Source: Clostridiales bacterium
GTDB taxonomy: Bacteria; Bacillota; Clostridia; Lachnospirales; Lachnospiraceae
DNA length: 7,438 bases
Assembly (NCBI GenBank): GCA_018369015.1
Contig: JAGZDD010000185.1
Coordinates: 1 to 7,438 of the forward strand
Reading direction: 5' to 3'
Shown here: in pieces, positions 1-6,307 of the stretch
Layout: each line of letters opens with the position of its first letter
Numbering within the stretch: position 1 is the first letter of the stretch
Made by a program: the position numbers and the translations under genes
Notes under the pieces: generated by a model
Databases searched by the model: none
What the model was told of the DNA's origin: nothing
What the model saw: the letters and a program-made list of their open reading frames with translations, nothing else

Positions 1-4
1 GGCC

Positions 5-38
5 CCCCCTAATTCCCCCATGAATGGGGGCTAGGGGG
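5..38. repeat. C/G-run imperfect palindrome (nested hairpin)
   Basis: An outer arm CCCCCTA (5-11) pairs with TAGGGGG (32-38), and an inner arm CCCCCA (15-20) pairs with TGGGGG (25-30) around a TGAA loop. The two stems are separated by ATT on the left and a single C on the right. The base composition is unlike the AT-rich sequence that follows. It sits directly before an intrinsic terminator, so it lies in the 3' region of an upstream gene or in an intergenic repeat. The window edge is four bases away, so its true extent is unknown. It could be a dispersed palindromic repeat or an extra 3'-end hairpin. Confidence 0.6.
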
Positions 39-41
39 CTG

Positions 42-62
42 AAGTGTCGAAGACACTTTTTT
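42..62 (+). terminator. Rho-independent terminator of an upstream gene
   Basis: AAGTGTC (42-48), loop GAA (49-51) and GACACTT (52-58) form a perfect 7-bp stem that runs into six T residues (57-62). The T run lies only on the + strand side, so the terminator serves a + strand gene ending left of the window. It insulates the promoter at 94-122 from upstream transcription. Confidence 0.8.
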
Positions 63-93
63 ATATCGGAAAGCGTGTTTCTTACAGAAAAAA

Positions 94-122
94 TTGACAT
101 CCCTTCCCGAGTAAGGTAAACT
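94..122 (+). promoter_or_regulatory. Sigma-A-type promoter of the xpaC-telA-oxidoreductase operon
   Basis: A consensus -35 box TTGACA (94-99) is followed after exactly 17 nt by TAAACT (117-122), which matches four of six bases of the TATAAT consensus. Transcription would start near position 129, giving a 5' leader of about 45-50 nt. It lies just after the upstream terminator and before the first gene. I see no clear operator or riboswitch in the short leader. Confidence 0.7.
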
Positions 123-160
123 TAAAAGCAGATTAGAATATGCATCATTAATATTTCAAA

Positions 161-165
161 AGGGG
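161..165 (+). promoter_or_regulatory. Ribosome binding site of the xpaC-like gene, with a decoy ATG
   Basis: AGGGG lies 10 nt before the ATG at 176. A nearer ATG at 172 (6 nt spacing) opens a different frame that stops after four codons (ATG GAT GGA TTA TAG). The long frame therefore starts at 176. The overlapping mini-frame might lower initiation slightly, but that is only inference. Confidence 0.5.
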
Positions 166-175
166 AAATTTATGG

Positions 176-1537
176 ATGGATTATAGGGATTTAGAAAATT
201 TAGGACAGCAGGTGAGCAATAGAATCCGTGATGCGATAGATTCCTTTGATTTTGAAAAATTAAATCAGGAAATCCGGCAAAATGCCGAAGATGTCATATC
301 CGGCGTAAAGCGCTCATTTAATGATTACAGAAATCCCGGCGCCGCGCAAAAGCGCCGTTTTAGGAACCGCAAAAACAGCTTTGGTTCTTTTGGCAGTTAT
401 CATAAAGAAAATTGGCAGACCTACCGGAATGTAAAACCAAAATGGCAGGAAGCCTCTAAAAACAGCTGGAACAAAAGCCAGTGGAGCAGTACGGAAAGTA
501 AAGATCCTGCGGCTGAAGCATCAAACCGCCCGGCAAAGGCAAAACGGCAGGCAGCCATGCCTGATTATGGCTTTCCTGTACAGCGGTGTCCAAAGGGCGA
601 GCTTTCCGGCATACTCCTGACGGTTTTTGGTGCTCTTGGCTTTGGCCTGGCAGGCTTTGGCGCTATTATTCTTGGAATTACAGCAGTGTTTAGCTCATGG
701 CTGTTTTCCATAGCCGCCCTTTGGGGGATCGCACCCTTTATTGTGGCTTTTATCATAATGATGATGATAGGAACTCATCAAAGGAACCGGGTAAAGCGTT
801 ACCGCAGATATATTGCGTCTATGAAAGGCAAAAGCTTTGCCACATTTAAAAACCTTTCGTCAATTACAGGCAAAAGCCCGCGTTATACTGTCCGGGATAT
901 ATCTAAAATGCTGAAGCTTGGGTATTTTCCCCAGGGCCACATTGACAGCCAGAAAACATGCCTTATGGTGACAGATTCGATTTACCAGCAATATTTAGAA
1001 ACAATGAAAAATGCCCAGAGTACCGGCAATGGCAGTGCCGGTACGGCAAAAGAAAGTCCGGAACAGGAGGCGGATGCCGGAAAGAGGCGGCAGGTTCTTG
1101 AGCTTGAAGCTCTGGGCAAAAGATATATGGAAATTATACGAAAGGCCAATGACGACATTCCAGATGTGGAAATCAGCAATAAATTGTACCGCATGGAAAT
1201 GATTATCGGAAAGATTTTTGATCATGTCAAAAAATATCCCCAAAAAGCTGACCGCCTGTCTCAGTTCCAGAATTATTATATGCCCATGACGATTAAGCTT
1301 GTGGAAACATACCGGGATTTGGACGGCCAGCCTATTGAGGGCGAAAATATAAAAAAAGTTAAGCAGGAAATTGAAGGCACTCTTGATACAATCAATGAAG
1401 CCTATGAAAAGCTTTATGATAGTATGTACCAGGAAACAGCTATGGACGTTTCCAGCGACATTAGTGTCCTTCGCACGCTTTTGGCAAGAGAAGGGCTGAC
1501 TAAAGGCGCTTTTGAGAAAAAAGATAAAAAGAAGTAG
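176..1537 (+). CDS. XpaC-like 5-bromo-4-chloroindolyl phosphate hydrolysis family membrane protein
   Basis: This 453-residue protein resembles the XpaC / Halogen_Hydrol family, named after hydrolysis of the chromogen X-phos; its physiological function is not established. About 140 N-terminal residues are soluble, basic and rich in W, Y, N and S (roughly 55-105). Two hydrophobic segments follow (about 143-169 and 174-198), then a basic stretch (HQRNRVKRYRRY) suggesting a cytoplasmic flank. Residues about 215-277 include YTVRDISKMLKLGYFP, a compact segment that may be winged-helix-like. A low-complexity linker (about 279-302) leads to an alpha-helical C-terminal domain (about 303-440), where the family similarity seems to lie, ending in a lysine tail. 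There is no signal peptide. It is considerably longer than the roughly 200-residue Bacillus XpaC. It is the first gene of the operon, 12 nt before the TelA gene start. Family assignment rests on domain layout and on the TelA neighbour, and I see no recognisable hydrolase active site. Confidence 0.75.
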   Translation: MDYRDLENLGQQVSNRIRDAIDSFDFEKLNQEIRQNAEDVISGVKRSFNDYRNPGAAQKRRFRNRKNSFGSFGSYHKENWQTYRNVKPKWQEASKNSWNKSQWSSTESKDPAAEASNRPAKAKRQAAMPDYGFPVQRCPKGELSGILLTVFGALGFGLAGFGAIILGITAVFSSWLFSIAALWGIAPFIVAFIIMMMIGTHQRNRVKRYRRYIASMKGKSFATFKNLSSITGKSPRYTVRDISKMLKLGYFPQGHIDSQKTCLMVTDSIYQQYLETMKNAQSTGNGSAGTAKESPEQEADAGKRRQVLELEALGKRYMEIIRKANDDIPDVEISNKLYRMEMIIGKIFDHVKKYPQKADRLSQFQNYYMPMTIKLVETYRDLDGQPIEGENIKKVKQEIEGTLDTINEAYEKLYDSMYQETAMDVSSDISVLRTLLAREGLTKGAFEKKDKKK

Positions 1538-1540
1538 GAG
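1535..1540 (+). promoter_or_regulatory. Ribosome binding site deciding the TelA start, overlapping the upstream stop
   Basis: TAGGAG combines the TAG stop of the xpaC-like gene (1535-1537) with the GGAG core. Spacing is 9 nt to the ATG at 1550 but only 3 nt to the in-frame ATG at 1544. The later start is therefore preferred. The overlap suggests that ribosomes ending the first gene reinitiate on the second. Confidence 0.6.
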
Positions 1541-1549
1541 TAAATGGGT

Positions 1550-2704
1550 ATGAGTGATTTTAGTGAAATGTTAAAAGAAGGGCCAACACTGACATTTGAA
1601 CCTTTTAAGGAGGAGGCTAAGGAGCCTGAACCAGATACAGAGGCCAAGGCTTTGGTGGCTGAGGAAATACCGCTGACAGACGAGGAGAAGGAGATGGTGC
1701 GCCAGTTTGCCGCCCAGATTGACCTAAACAACAGCCAGATGGTTATGCAGTACGGCGCAGGCGCCCAGAAAAAGATTGCCGACTTTTCAGAGAGCGCTTT
1801 GGAAAATGTACGCACAAAGGATCTGGGTGAAACTGGAAAGCTGCTTTCCGATGTGGTTAATGAGCTTAAGGATTTTGACGCCGAGGAAGAAGAAAAAGGG
1901 ATTTTTGGATTTTTCAAAAAGGTTCCTTCAAAAATTGATTCTATGAAAGCCCGCTATTCCAAAGCGGAGGGCAATGTTGAGCGCATATGCAAGGTGCTTA
2001 CGGATCATCAGGTACAGCTTTTAAAGGATTCGGCTATGCTCGATCAGATGTATGAGCTTAACAAAAATTATTATAAAGAACTGACGATGTATATTGCCGC
2101 GGGAAAGCAAAAGATTGAACAGGTAAAGAGCCAGGAGCTTCCAGCGCTTATTAACAGAGCAAGGCTTAGCCAGAAACCAGAAGATATGAATGCCGTCAGC
2201 GATCTTACAGCTTTGTGCGACCGCTTTGAAAAAAAGGTTCACGACCTGGAACTGACCCGTATGGTTGCTATGCAGATGGCTCCCCAGATACGGATGATTC
2301 AAAATAACGATATACTTATGTCTGAAAAAATACAGTCAATGATTGTCAATACGGTACCTCTTTGGAAAAGCCAGATGGTGCTTGCTCTTGGCGTCGCCCA
2401 CTCAAAGCAGGCTGCCCAGGCGCAGAAGGAGGTTACGGATATGACCAACGCCCTTTTACGTAAAAATGCCGAAACGTTAAAGCTGGCTTCCGTAGAAACC
2501 GCCCAGGCATTGGAGCGGGGCGTTGTGGATATTGAAACGCTGACGGCGACCAATGAGCTTCTTATATCCACAATCGACGAAGTTGCAAAAATCCATGAAG
2601 ACGGAAGGGCAAAACGTATTGAGGCCCAAGCCCAGCTTGTTAAGATGGAAAATGATTTGAAAAATAAACTTCTTGAGATCAATGTGGGGCGCCGGCAGGG
2701 ATGA
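1550..2704 (+). CDS. TelA family protein (toxic anion resistance)
   Basis: The protein has 384 residues from the preferred ATG at 1550 (386 from 1544), normal for the TelA family (PF05816-type; Bacillus YceH/YaaN relatives). Family landmarks are visible: an acidic N-terminus, GIFGFFKK at about 117-124, a Y/L-rich helical stretch near DQMYELNKNYYKEL, QIRMIQNND at about 246-254, NTVPLWKSQ at about 267-275, TNALLRKNAE at about 299-308 and ERGVVDIETL at about 322-331. Almost the whole chain looks alpha-helical and coiled-coil, with no signal peptide or membrane segment, so it is predicted to be cytoplasmic or membrane-associated through its partner. The family was named from tellurite resistance and is linked to toxic oxyanions and cell-envelope antimicrobials, but no biochemical activity is firmly known. 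XpaC-TelA pairing is a recurrent Firmicutes arrangement, suggesting the two proteins work together. Its stop overlaps the next start (ATGA). Confidence 0.92.
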   Translation: MSDFSEMLKEGPTLTFEPFKEEAKEPEPDTEAKALVAEEIPLTDEEKEMVRQFAAQIDLNNSQMVMQYGAGAQKKIADFSESALENVRTKDLGETGKLLSDVVNELKDFDAEEEEKGIFGFFKKVPSKIDSMKARYSKAEGNVERICKVLTDHQVQLLKDSAMLDQMYELNKNYYKELTMYIAAGKQKIEQVKSQELPALINRARLSQKPEDMNAVSDLTALCDRFEKKVHDLELTRMVAMQMAPQIRMIQNNDILMSEKIQSMIVNTVPLWKSQMVLALGVAHSKQAAQAQKEVTDMTNALLRKNAETLKLASVETAQALERGVVDIETLTATNELLISTIDEVAKIHEDGRAKRIEAQAQLVKMENDLKNKLLEINVGRRQG

Positions 2705-4824
2705 CGGGAACAGGCATCAATATATCTATCTCAAAAGCCCGGCCGGTCAGGGATTGCGGCCGGGAGGTTCCTTACGGCCATTATTTGGCGCGCAGTGCCT
2801 GTCCTTATGATTGTCCGGATGCCTGCGGGCTGCTTGTGGAAACGGACGGACAGAAAATTTATAAAGTGTCCGGCGATCCACAACATCCTGTAACCGATGG
2901 CTTTATTTGCCGGAAAATGAGCCGCTATGAAGATACAGTGAACCATAAGGAGCGTATTCTTTACCCCATGAAACGCCTGGGGAAAAAAGGCAGGGGGAAT
3001 TTTATGCGGATATCCTGGGATGAGGCTATAAAAGAAATTACAGACCGCTGGAAAGCGCTCATTCTAAGCCACGGCCCTTCCTGTATTCTTCCCTATTCTT
3101 ATTCCGGGGTGGAGCATCTTATACAAAATAAATGCGGCGAGGCATTTTTTAACCGCATGGGAGCTGTGCGCCTGATCCGCGCCATTTGTTCACCTGCAAA
3201 AAGCGCTGGCTTTGAACAGATGTATGGACAGACGCCCGGTATTTTTATCAATGACATTCCTAAAAGTGATTATATTATTATGTGGGGCGGCAATATAAAG
3301 GCTACGTGGCTTCATGCCGCCCGAAAAATTGTGGAGGCCAAAAAAGGCGGCAGTCGTGTTGTCTTAATTGAAGCCTATGCCCACGACGGCGCAAGCCTGG
3401 CCGACGAAGTCATCATTGTGCGCCCGGGAAGCGACGGCGCCCTGGCCTTGAGTATGGCCCGGGTAATGAGAGACTATGGGCTGCTTGACAAAGCTTTTTT
3501 AGAGAACTATACGAGCGGACATGAAGCCTTTTTAAATTCCCTGGACGCATATACGCCCCAGTGGGCCGCTGAAATCACCGGGATTGCTCCTTGTGTCATT
3601 GTGTCGCTGGCTCTTTCCTATGGCCGGGCACTTGCACCTCTGATTGTTTTTGGTTCTGGCTATTCAAGACATGGTAATGGAGCTATGACAACCCGGTGTA
3701 TTGCAGCCCTCCCGGCGCTCGTTGGAGCTTTTTCAAAGCCCGGGGGAGGGTATCTGGCCCATATTAACAGCGGGCAGGCTTTTAACCGCAATATCATAAA
3801 ACAGCCCGGCTGGTTTCCCGAAAATGGAAGAACAATCAATATGAACCAGCTTGCCAAGGCACTTTCGGACAAGGCACAGCCCATATACAGCCTGTATGTA
3901 TATAATTCTAATCCAGCCAATGTAGCCCCGGCGCAGCGCCAGGTGCTTGAGGGCCTTTTGCGGGAGGATTTATTTACTGTTGTCCATGAGCGATTTATGA
4001 CAGATACGGCAAAATATGCGGATATTATTCTTCCAGCGGATATGTCGGTGGAGCATGGGGACATTGTGACTCCCTACGGAGCCTTATGTGTCCAGAAAAT
4101 TGCCCCGGTTGTCAGCCCTCCCGGAGAATGTAAGTCCAACTGGGATACATTTATCCTTTTAGCAGCGGCCATGGGCTATGATGATGATTTATGGAAGCTG
4201 ACCAACGAACAGCTTGTTGAAAAAATTTCAGACGAAAAAAACCCGTGGCGGGAGCAATGGGATCAGGCTCACGCACAGGCGTTTGAGGAAGGCTTAGGCG
4301 TCGTCCTGCCGCTGCCGGATGCGCTGGACTTTAAAACGGAAAGCGGAAAAATCTTATTGTATAATGAAAGACTTGAAGAACCTATGCCGGCTTACAGGCC
4401 TAATTATTCTCAAAGGCTTACCGGCAGCAATGAGGGCTGGCTGGCTTTAGTTATTGCTCCTGCAAAGGAAACGCTAAATTCTACATTTACAGAACAAAAC
4501 CGGCTAAAAACAAAGCGGGGGCCGGCCTGTCTTAAAATTAATCCCACCGACGCTAAGGAGCGGGGGATTCGTCATATGGATTTGATTGAGGCTTCTAACG
4601 ACCTGGCCTCCGTCCTTTTTTATGCTCTGGTAACGCGTCAGGTTCCTAAAGGAACAGCAGTGGCGGAGGGCGTCTATGACATGGAATCTATGCCGGGAGG
4701 CCTGTCCGTCAACGCGCTGCTTTCATCAAGACTGAGCGATTTTGGCGAAGCGTCGACTCTGTGCGATAATGCTATAAAAATCCGGCCGGCTGCAGCCGCG
4801 GCCCAGTCCTGTGGGAACGGATAG
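2701..4824 (+). CDS. Molybdopterin-dependent oxidoreductase with N-terminal [4Fe-4S] site (DMSO reductase superfamily)
   Basis: This 707-residue catalytic subunit belongs to the bis-MGD (COG0243/BisC-like) superfamily. The [4Fe-4S] motif is C34-X3-C38-X3-C42-X27-C70 (CPYDCPDAC ... FICRKM). RAICSPAKSAG at 160-170 aligns with the metal-ligand segment of FdhF and NapA, making C163 the probable Mo ligand; there is no in-frame TGA selenocysteine. Cofactor-contact motifs include WGGN (195-198) and YNSNPA (401-406). The C-terminal dinucleotide-binding domain spans roughly 585-695 and includes INPTDAKERGI. No twin-arginine signal is seen, so it should be cytoplasmic. The ATG overlaps the TelA stop by 4 nt (ATGA) and has only GGCAGGG touching the start, which implies translational coupling. 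About 30 extra residues precede the first cysteine. A TTG at 2785 would match the usual family start but has no well-spaced ribosome binding site. No electron-transfer partner or cofactor gene is nearby, and the substrate cannot be told from the sequence. Confidence 0.92.
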   Translation: MTGTGINISISKARPVRDCGREVPYGHYLARSACPYDCPDACGLLVETDGQKIYKVSGDPQHPVTDGFICRKMSRYEDTVNHKERILYPMKRLGKKGRGNFMRISWDEAIKEITDRWKALILSHGPSCILPYSYSGVEHLIQNKCGEAFFNRMGAVRLIRAICSPAKSAGFEQMYGQTPGIFINDIPKSDYIIMWGGNIKATWLHAARKIVEAKKGGSRVVLIEAYAHDGASLADEVIIVRPGSDGALALSMARVMRDYGLLDKAFLENYTSGHEAFLNSLDAYTPQWAAEITGIAPCVIVSLALSYGRALAPLIVFGSGYSRHGNGAMTTRCIAALPALVGAFSKPGGGYLAHINSGQAFNRNIIKQPGWFPENGRTINMNQLAKALSDKAQPIYSLYVYNSNPANVAPAQRQVLEGLLREDLFTVVHERFMTDTAKYADIILPADMSVEHGDIVTPYGALCVQKIAPVVSPPGECKSNWDTFILLAAAMGYDDDLWKLTNEQLVEKISDEKNPWREQWDQAHAQAFEEGLGVVLPLPDALDFKTESGKILLYNERLEEPMPAYRPNYSQRLTGSNEGWLALVIAPAKETLNSTFTEQNRLKTKRGPACLKINPTDAKERGIRHMDLIEASNDLASVLFYALVTRQVPKGTAVAEGVYDMESMPGGLSVNALLSSRLSDFGEASTLCDNAIKIRPAAAAAQSCGNG

Positions 4825-4848
4825 GGGAAGAGCTTCTTCCCTTATCCG
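4818..4848. terminator. Long hairpin between convergent genes, overlapping the oxidoreductase stop
   Basis: CGGATAGGGGAAGA (4818-4831) pairs with TCTTCCCTTATCCG (4835-4848) around a GCT loop: 14 bp with one G-U wobble. The left arm contains the TAG stop (4822-4824). No T run follows on either strand, so it is not a canonical intrinsic terminator. It may stop or stabilise transcripts of both the operon and the convergent mutY. The rest of the short gap to 4891 shows only a weak hairpin, ACAGC-AAA-GCTGT (4870-4882). Confidence 0.5.
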
Positions 4849-4891
4849 CTGCGATACAACAGCCAGCTCACAGCAAAGCTGTTTGCAGTGC

Positions 4892-5983
4892 TTAGAGCAA
4901 ACGGGCTGCCCCGGCCGTTTCCTGGATGATTTTTTTATGGGCCGTAGGAATCGGAAGCTTTGTCAGCTCCTCCCATGTATAGAGATTTTCTTTGATCAGA
5001 GGACTTTGGGAGTCCTGTATTTCCCCGTAATAAACACTCATATGCCATACCCGGTGGGAAAAAATATGACGAAATTCCTTCTCATATTCTAAAAGGCGCA
5101 CACTTGTGCGGTAGCTTTCGTAAAACTGATCTTCAAACCCCATCGGTGATTCAACTTCATATTGGGCCAGCCCGTAGAGTCCGGTAAGCAGGCCGTCCTT
5201 GTTTTTAATAAGAAAATATTTATCTTGACAGCAAAGAACTGCCGTAATAAGATAAATGTCTGTTTTATTTTTATTTTTGATATTGACCGGGAGCAGCCCC
5301 GCTGTTTTGTGATGATAGGCCTGGCAGAATGCCATGACCGGACACTGGCCGCAGTCCGGCTTTCTGGGGGTGCATATTGTAGCGCCCAGATCCATCATAC
5401 CCTGATTGAAGTCCGACGGGTCTGTATATGCGATCAGATGGTCCATAACGGTTTGATAAAGCTTTTTTGTCGCGTCCTTTGCAATATTATCCTGGCGGTC
5501 AAAAACCCGGGAAATGATCCTTAGTGTATTTCCGTCGATAACGCCCTTTGGCTGTTTAAAAGCAATACTTGCAATAGCGCTGGCCGTATAGCTGCCAATG
5601 CCTTTAAGCTTAATAATTTCTTCAAAGGTTTCCGGGAAATGACCCGAATACTCGCCTGCAACGGTTATTGCCGCCTCTTTTAAGTGGGCGGCTCTCCGGT
5701 AATATCCAAGCCCTTCCCATAGCTTATAAATGTCGTCCATTGGCGCCTGCGCCAGCTTGTCTACTGTAGGAAAGTGTTCCATAAAACGCTCATAGTAAGG
5801 CTTTACCGTATCAACCTGGGTCTGCTGGAGCATAATTTCACTGATCCATATGGCGTAAGGATCGCAGGTACGCCGCCATGGCAGATCTCTGCCTGCCTGC
5901 TTATACCAGGAGGCGATAGCCCCTGCAAAGCCCTGAGAATCAAAGGTATCAAAAAATGTTTCTTTTGGCATAGACTGTATCAT
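4892..5983 (-). CDS. mutY: A/G-specific adenine DNA glycosylase MutY
   Basis: This 363-residue, full-length enzyme removes adenine mispaired with 8-oxoguanine in base excision repair. The helix-hairpin-helix glycosylase domain contains SEIMLQQTQV with catalytic E49, LKGIGSYTASAIAS as the HhH motif (126-139; Y132 occupies the position where bifunctional relatives carry lysine), and VIDGNTLRIISR with catalytic D150. The [4Fe-4S] ligands are C204-X6-C211-X2-C214-X5-C220. A NUDIX-like 8-oxoG recognition domain (about 243-355) carries the FSH loop at 308-310 (HIFSHRVWHM). The start at 5983 is supported by AAAGGAAGT on the minus strand (complement of 5992-5999), about 8 nt before the ATG. A second in-frame ATG is at codon 5 (5971) but lies farther from that site. 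The gene converges with the oxidoreductase operon and diverges from dnaG. Its upstream region is occupied by the 6011-6282 element, so its promoter cannot be placed confidently. Confidence 0.97.
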   Translation of the reverse strand: MIQSMPKETFFDTFDSQGFAGAIASWYKQAGRDLPWRRTCDPYAIWISEIMLQQTQVDTVKPYYERFMEHFPTVDKLAQAPMDDIYKLWEGLGYYRRAAHLKEAAITVAGEYSGHFPETFEEIIKLKGIGSYTASAIASIAFKQPKGVIDGNTLRIISRVFDRQDNIAKDATKKLYQTVMDHLIAYTDPSDFNQGMMDLGATICTPRKPDCGQCPVMAFCQAYHHKTAGLLPVNIKNKNKTDIYLITAVLCCQDKYFLIKNKDGLLTGLYGLAQYEVESPMGFEDQFYESYRTSVRLLEYEKEFRHIFSHRVWHMSVYYGEIQDSQSPLIKENLYTWEELTKLPIPTAHKKIIQETAGAARLL

Positions 5984-6029
5984 AAAATCAACTTCCTTTT
6001 AACTTGATAACTTTCATAGTAAACGGACA

Positions 6030-6048
6030 TGCCGCGCAGGGCGCGGCA
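6030..6048. repeat. Very GC-rich perfect hairpin at the left end of the element
   Basis: TGCCGCGC (6030-6037) and GCGCGGCA (6041-6048) form an 8-bp perfect stem with an AGG loop. It is also bracketed by CTTTCAT (6011-6017) and ATGAAAG (6058-6064), which can pair and would enclose it. No T run follows on either strand, so it does not look like an ordinary terminator. Confidence 0.6.
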
Positions 6049-6065
6049 CCACCACGAATGAAAGC

Positions 6066-6100
6066 CAGATGGCTCCGTGCCTACGGCACTCCGCCATCTG
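6066..6100. repeat. Two-tier symmetric hairpin inside the element
   Basis: The outer stem CAGATGGC (6066-6073) / GCCATCTG (6093-6100) is separated by a symmetric TCC/TCC internal loop from the inner stem GTGCC (6077-6081) / GGCAC (6085-6089), with TAC as the apical loop. The strict symmetry suggests that selection or a duplication mechanism maintains the fold as RNA or as DNA. Confidence 0.65.
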
Positions 6101-6236
6101 CCGCCGGTATGTCTACGTTCCACTCCGGTCGGCGCTAAACGCGTGTCGCAGGCACGCAGCGCCGCGCTTTACGTTCTGCCTTCGGCATAACACGCGCTCA
6201 TACCGTCTTGTCGGCAAATATCCGCGCATCCGGCCA

Positions 6237-6248
6237 GGCAAGCTTGCC
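6237..6248. repeat. 12-bp perfect palindrome inside the element
   Basis: GGCAAGCTTGCC is its own reverse complement. It lies within the loop enclosed by the TCGGCAA (6211-6217) / TTGCCGA (6264-6270) arms. It could be a protein-binding site or the tip of a hairpin. Confidence 0.5.
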
Positions 6249-6307
6249 CGTCTGTGCGTACACTTGCCGAGCTTTCATAGTATAACATTTTTTTGTAAAA
6301 AAAAGAA

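Larger units (their letters stand above)
6011..6282. repeat. GC-rich palindromic element bounded by 11-bp direct repeats (MITE-like or structured RNA)
   Basis: CTTTCATAGTA occurs at 6011-6021 and again at 6272-6282, enclosing 250 bp of GC-rich sequence in otherwise AT-rich intergenic DNA. The interior is dense in inverted repeats: 6030-6037/6041-6048, 6066-6073/6093-6100, 6105-6111/6199-6205 (CGGTATG/CATACCG), 6131-6136/6158-6163 (GGCGCT/AGCGCC), 6140-6146/6190-6196 (CGCGTGT/ACACGCG), 6211-6217/6264-6270 (TCGGCAA/TTGCCGA), and 6058-6065/6271-6278 (ATGAAAGC/GCTTTCAT). It has no credible gene and no transposase. The flanking repeat looks like a target-site duplication of a non-autonomous element. 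However, the CTTTCAT part also pairs with 6058-6064, so the repeat may instead belong to the element. Together with the short AT-rich leader it fills the mutY-dnaG gap. Confidence 0.65.

Noticed and set aside
1414..1917. Serine/phenylalanine-rich minus strand frame of 167 codons across the xpaC-telA junction
   Set aside because: It is antisense to two well-supported genes, and its S/F-rich composition is typical of the reverse complement of lysine/glutamate-rich coding sequence.
3160..3230. Selenocysteine at the metal site of the oxidoreductase
   Set aside because: The aligned position is an ordinary TGT cysteine codon (C163) and there is no in-frame TGA in the gene.
4811..5092. Open + strand frame antisense to the end of mutY
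   Set aside because: It overlaps the oxidoreductase stop and hairpin and lies opposite the clearly conserved MutY C-terminal domain, so it is a shadow frame.
5162..5524. Open + strand frame of 120 codons opposite the middle of mutY
   Set aside because: MutY on the minus strand has intact iron-sulfur and NUDIX-like motifs here. The + strand frame resembles no family I recognise.
6011..6282. CRISPR array or tRNA cluster as an explanation of the repeats
   Set aside because: There are no regularly spaced identical repeats with unique spacers, and no cloverleaf with T-loop and acceptor signatures. The structure is a set of different inverted repeats.
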